A program made the position numbers and the translations under genes. A stretch of 14,397 nt of DNA from Oscillospiraceae bacterium. Lineage in GTDB: Bacteria > Bacillota > Clostridia > Oscillospirales > Ruminococcaceae. The notes below the pieces were generated by a model, which worked only from the letters and a program-made list of their open reading frames with translations, did not search any database and was not told where the DNA came from. Positions 11,307 to 14,397 of the stretch are shown one piece after another. Where the stretch lies: assembly GCA_022511485.1 (NCBI GenBank), contig JAFLUJ010000310.1, positions 1-14,397 on the forward strand. Direction: 5' to 3'. Each line of letters starts with the position of its first letter. Within the stretch, counting starts at the first letter, position 1.

Positions 11307-14072
11307 TTGGAGGATAAAAAATACTCGGTCGATGATATTCTTAATGAATATTCGGGTAGCTCTGACAAGAAGTCCGCTGATAATGCCGGATTGAATGTTG
11401 ATGATATTCTTGGAAGCTACGGTGAGACCGGTAAAAAGTCAAAGCCAAAAATTTCCTTACATAATACTGATCTGTTCAATAAAATAAATAAGAAGTTTGA
11501 ATCTCAGGAAGAACCTGACAAATTTGCTCAGAAATATGACAAGCTCTCTGAAGCTGTAAATAATATAAAGGAAAAATCTCCGAAAACGCCGTATGTGCCT
11601 GAACCAAAGCCGGATCGTTCATTTTCCGAAAAATTTGAGCAGGATGAAATTTACGGAGATGAAAGTCAGCCTGAGGAAAAACCAAGGATAAAGCTTCCCA
11701 AGCCGTCTAAAAAGCCGGCTGCGGAGGAAACTGTGTCAAAGCCTGAGCCTCCTATACAAAGCGTGGCGATGAATACCTTCGAGGTCATCAATGATCCCTT
11801 TGATAAGTATTCCTCCATGGAGGATCAGGATACGGCAGACGTTCAGGAGCAGCCGGAGCAGGTCGTTGCTCCGGCAAATAAGGTCATCGGCGGATCAAGT
11901 GATCTGGACGATATTCTTAACGAGTACAGCGAGAAGAAGAAAAAGACTGTCCGTAATGAAGGTACGTTCCATAAGGGGATAACCGATTTCTTTACGAAGC
12001 TTGTTCCGAAGCAGCATGGAGATGAGATCTCCGGAAACACCGAGCTTCTTGACGGAATGATGAAAGCCAAGCGGGAGCGAATATCCCGCACACAGAGCGT
12101 TACTCCCATTGAAAGAAAAAGCATCAACGATATTGACCTGAATCTGGACGACAAAATACTGCCAAACACATCTCAGATACCGGTAGACGAGGAACAGCGG
12201 GAACTGGATAAGATAACCGCCCTCAAGGAGCGCAGAAGCAAAAAGATAAAGGATTTCGTCCTTGTAGGCGACGAGGAAGACGTTTCAGGTGAGGAAACAG
12301 AGGAGGACGAGGCATCAAAGGTGATCGACGACTTTGAAAACATTGCCGATGCTCCTTCTATCGCTCACGATATAGCTCAGCTGAAAGGAAGTCTTATTCT
12401 CAGGCTGGCAGTGCTGATAATTTGTTTCGCAGCAAGTGCTTATATCGCAATTGCAAACGATATGAATAATATTATGGAGCTTCTGAGCAAGCGTTCACAG
12501 GTCAGCACCTATCTTTTCGTAAATGCGATACTGGGTCTGCTGGCGGGATTTTCAAGCTATACGGTGATCTCCTGCGGACTTTCCAAAATAGTTTCTCTTA
12601 AAGCGGACTGCGACAGTCTCTGCGCTGTGTCCATGGTCTCCTCCATCGCGGCAACGATGATAATGTTTGCCAACGAAAATCTGATACGGGGAAGCTTTGT
12701 ACACGTTTATATATCTGTGGCTATTGCCTCATTGCTGTTCAACACTCTGGGAAAGCTGTTTATTGTGAACCGTACCCAGCAAAGCTTCCGCTTTGTTTCC
12801 GGAAGCAGTGAAAAGTACGCTGTGTTCCCTATTGACGATGAGGAAACTGCACAGAATTTTACGAGAGGCGCTCTCAGCGACTTCCCGAACCTGGCGGCAA
12901 TGCGTAAAACAGAGTTCCTCTCTGATTTCCTGAAAACCACCTATTCAAGCGACAGCACCGACCGTTTTTGCAGGATATTTACACCGGTGGTTCTGGCTGC
13001 TGCATTTGTAATAGGGATCATCGCAGGCTTATTAAGCAGAGCAGAGCATGCTACTTCCTCTGTATATATAGGGATTTCCGTATTTGTCGGAGTTGTGTCT
13101 ATATGTACAGGATTTACCACGATGCTTATCGTAAACCTGCCTATGCTGCGCTCCGCTAAGAAAAATGCTGAAAATCAGGGAATCATCCTTGGTTACGACT
13201 GTATCGACGAGTTCGCGGAAACCAACAGTGTGCTCATTGACGCAGATCAGCTTTTCCCTCAGGGAAGCGTTAAGCTGGCGGCGATAAAGGTTTTCTCCGA
13301 TACCCGTATCGACGAGGCTATCGTAGAAGCGGCAAGTCTTACAACACAGGCAGGAAGCGTATTGAAAAATATGTTTTACGACATTATTGCAGGCAAGACC
13401 GAGCTTCTCAATCCTGTTGAAAGCTATATTTTTGAAGATTCCATGGGTCTGTGCGGCTGGATAAACAACAAGCGCGTCCTGCTGGGAAACAGAGACCTTA
13501 TGGTAAATCACAGCATTGAGGGTATGCCTCCTGTGTCGAAGGAAAAGGAGTACACGGAAAACGGCAGACACGCAGTCTATCTTTCCATTTCCGGAGAGCT
13601 GTCTGCAATGTTCCTTGTGGAGATCACTCCCACCATGGAGATAGGTCAGGCGCTCAGCGAGCTGCAAAGGAATGATATTTATATCATGGTGCGGTCTGTG
13701 GATTCACTTGTGTCGATAAACCGTCTTTCCGATCTGTTTGATATATCTCCCGAACATCTTAAGCTTGTACCGTTCCGTATGCATGAGCAGTTCAACGAGG
13801 TCACAGCTTATCAGGTCAGACAGAGAGCGACACTTGCCTGTTCGGGAAAATTTTCTGCGCTGGCCTCCCTTATTCTCAGCTGTAAGAGAATGAAGACTAC
13901 AATTGGTGTTGGTATAGGAATACAAGCGGTGTCGATACTTCTTGGGATACTGATATGTCTTGCTATGGTGGTCCTGAACGGATTTCAGGAGCTGTCAGTT
14001 TCAATGGCGCTTACCTATAATTTTGCCTTTACCGCTGTTCTGATATTGTTTCAGCTCATACGAAAAAATTGA
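11307..14072 (+). CDS. Large membrane protein: degenerate P1B-type ATPase with disordered N-terminal extension
   Basis: A 921-residue protein from a TTG at 11307, with AAAGGAGAG about 8 nt upstream. Residues 1-360 are polar, charged and proline-rich (likely disordered, cytoplasmic) and repeat SVDDILNEY (7-15), NVDDILGSY (30-38) and DLDDILNEY (199-207). Eight membrane segments follow (about 362-384, 401-422, 438-455, 463-487, 557-576, 584-614, 864-890, 899-918), with loops as in heavy-metal P1B ATPases. Local matches to that family: DRFCRIFTPVVL before segment 5; RSAKKNAENQGIILG then AETNSVLIDAD where the phosphorylation site falls; NNKRVLLGNRDLM and GRHAVYLSISGELSAMFLVE in the P/N domains. 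Yet DKTGT is replaced by DADQL (645-649), TGD by RSVD, and TGE, CPC, HP and GDGxND are not found. ATP-driven transport is therefore unlikely. Function is unknown; homology is inferred from motif order. Confidence 0.75.
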   Translation: MEDKKYSVDDILNEYSGSSDKKSADNAGLNVDDILGSYGETGKKSKPKISLHNTDLFNKINKKFESQEEPDKFAQKYDKLSEAVNNIKEKSPKTPYVPEPKPDRSFSEKFEQDEIYGDESQPEEKPRIKLPKPSKKPAAEETVSKPEPPIQSVAMNTFEVINDPFDKYSSMEDQDTADVQEQPEQVVAPANKVIGGSSDLDDILNEYSEKKKKTVRNEGTFHKGITDFFTKLVPKQHGDEISGNTELLDGMMKAKRERISRTQSVTPIERKSINDIDLNLDDKILPNTSQIPVDEEQRELDKITALKERRSKKIKDFVLVGDEEDVSGEETEEDEASKVIDDFENIADAPSIAHDIAQLKGSLILRLAVLIICFAASAYIAIANDMNNIMELLSKRSQVSTYLFVNAILGLLAGFSSYTVISCGLSKIVSLKADCDSLCAVSMVSSIAATMIMFANENLIRGSFVHVYISVAIASLLFNTLGKLFIVNRTQQSFRFVSGSSEKYAVFPIDDEETAQNFTRGALSDFPNLAAMRKTEFLSDFLKTTYSSDSTDRFCRIFTPVVLAAAFVIGIIAGLLSRAEHATSSVYIGISVFVGVVSICTGFTTMLIVNLPMLRSAKKNAENQGIILGYDCIDEFAETNSVLIDADQLFPQGSVKLAAIKVFSDTRIDEAIVEAASLTTQAGSVLKNMFYDIIAGKTELLNPVESYIFEDSMGLCGWINNKRVLLGNRDLMVNHSIEGMPPVSKEKEYTENGRHAVYLSISGELSAMFLVEITPTMEIGQALSELQRNDIYIMVRSVDSLVSINRLSDLFDISPEHLKLVPFRMHEQFNEVTAYQVRQRATLACSGKFSALASLILSCKRMKTTIGVGIGIQAVSILLGILICLAMVVLNGFQELSVSMALTYNFAFTAVLILFQLIRKN

Positions 14073-14110
14073 AAAAGACCCCGTTTCGGATAACCGGAAC
14101 GGGGTCCATA
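14071..14110. terminator. Bidirectional intrinsic terminator
   Basis: GACCCCGTTTCGG (14077-14089) pairs with CCGGAACGGGGTC (14094-14106), thirteen pairs with one G-U around an ATAA loop. On the minus strand the stem is followed by TTTTTC, a good U-tract for the convergent gene at 14123; on the plus strand only a weak CATATTATTT follows. It lies between two converging genes and probably serves both. Confidence 0.85.
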
Positions 14111-14122
14111 TTATTTCAGCCT

Positions 14123-14397
14123 TTATTTCAAGCCAATAAGGAGACGTATCATACCCTCAAACCATTCAGGGAAGGTATCTCCCAGCATATCGTAGTACTG
14201 CTTGTAGAGATCGGGGTCAGTCTGCTGAAGCTGTTTGAGCTGCTCTGCCATAAAGCCGTCCAGTGCATGGCTGAATAAAAGGACGGCAACAAGGATGAAC
14301 AATGCTATCGGCAAAATGATACCGCATACCGAGGTTATTATGCCTGCTGTAGACAAGCCCTTTCCCACCGGTAGGCGCTTACTTTTGAAAACGATAC
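14123..14397 (-). CDS. Small membrane protein, C-terminal part (cut by window edge)
   Basis: The minus-strand frame ends at 14123 and is still open at the right edge. The visible 90 residues read FKSKRLPVGKGLSTAG, then one long hydrophobic segment IITSVCGIILPIALFILVAV, then a soluble acidic tail with EQLKQLQQTDPDLYKQYYDM, ending FEGMIRLLIGLK. A GTG at 14368 could start an 81-residue protein but has no ribosome site and the frame continues upstream, so I treat the gene as truncated by the window. It is a single-pass membrane protein of unknown function, convergent with the large pseudo-ATPase gene and sharing its terminator. Confidence 0.65.
   Translation of the reverse strand, partial: IVFKSKRLPVGKGLSTAGIITSVCGIILPIALFILVAVLLFSHALDGFMAEQLKQLQQTDPDLYKQYYDMLGDTFPEWFEGMIRLLIGLK

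Noticed and set aside
13032..13667. Minus-strand ORF of 211 codons
   Set aside because: Antisense to the membrane protein gene; no ribosome site or recognisable domain.

Overview
The gene set and style of this window (purine-rich GGAGG ribosome sites, TTG/GTG starts, a dgt-dnaG-rpoD order, a Clostridia-type bL31, YnzC/DUF896, and small Ruminococcus-like membrane proteins) suggest a chromosomal segment of a gut-type Clostridia bacterium, most likely Ruminococcaceae/Oscillospiraceae. This is inference from gene content; no rRNA or other direct species marker is present.

Layout. Positions 1-4033, minus strand: a replication/transcription operon, dgt (dNTPase) -> dnaG (primase) -> rpoD (primary sigma factor) -> the start of an Rrf2-type regulator cut by the left edge. 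Positions 4171-4327: a dense array of perfect triloop hairpins, partly nested inside an 11-bp stem, not explained by any gene. Positions 4329-5340, minus: yigZ-like IMPACT protein and zinc-type rpmE, with a textbook sigma-A promoter and terminator. Positions 5397-6397: an AT-rich patch with a SLOG/DUF1273 gene and a divergent small XRE regulator, each with its own control signals. Positions 6444-8024, plus: promoter, small-ORF remnant, DUF896 gene and an orphan carboxynorspermidine decarboxylase. Positions 8042-9755: pyrG with its own promoter and terminator. Positions 9807-9920: a cluster of five DnaA-box-like repeats. Positions 10018-14072: a small tail-anchored protein, a structured leader, an RlmB-type rRNA methyltransferase and a 921-residue membrane protein. 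A bidirectional terminator follows, then the C-terminal part of a small membrane protein running off the right edge.

Most of the window is housekeeping: DNA replication priming, dNTP and CTP pools, transcription initiation, ribosome assembly. The most unusual gene is 11307-14072. Its C-terminal half follows the layout of a P1B-type metal-transport ATPase (eight membrane segments, A-, P- and N-domain remnants), but every catalytic signature I looked for is missing (DKTGT, TGE, CPC, HP, TGD, GDGxND). It also carries a disordered N-terminal extension of about 360 residues with three copies of a DDIL[NG]xY motif. It looks like a pseudo-ATPase turned to a structural, sensory or scaffolding role. 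The hairpin array, the DnaA-box cluster and the structured rlmB leader are the best non-coding candidates.
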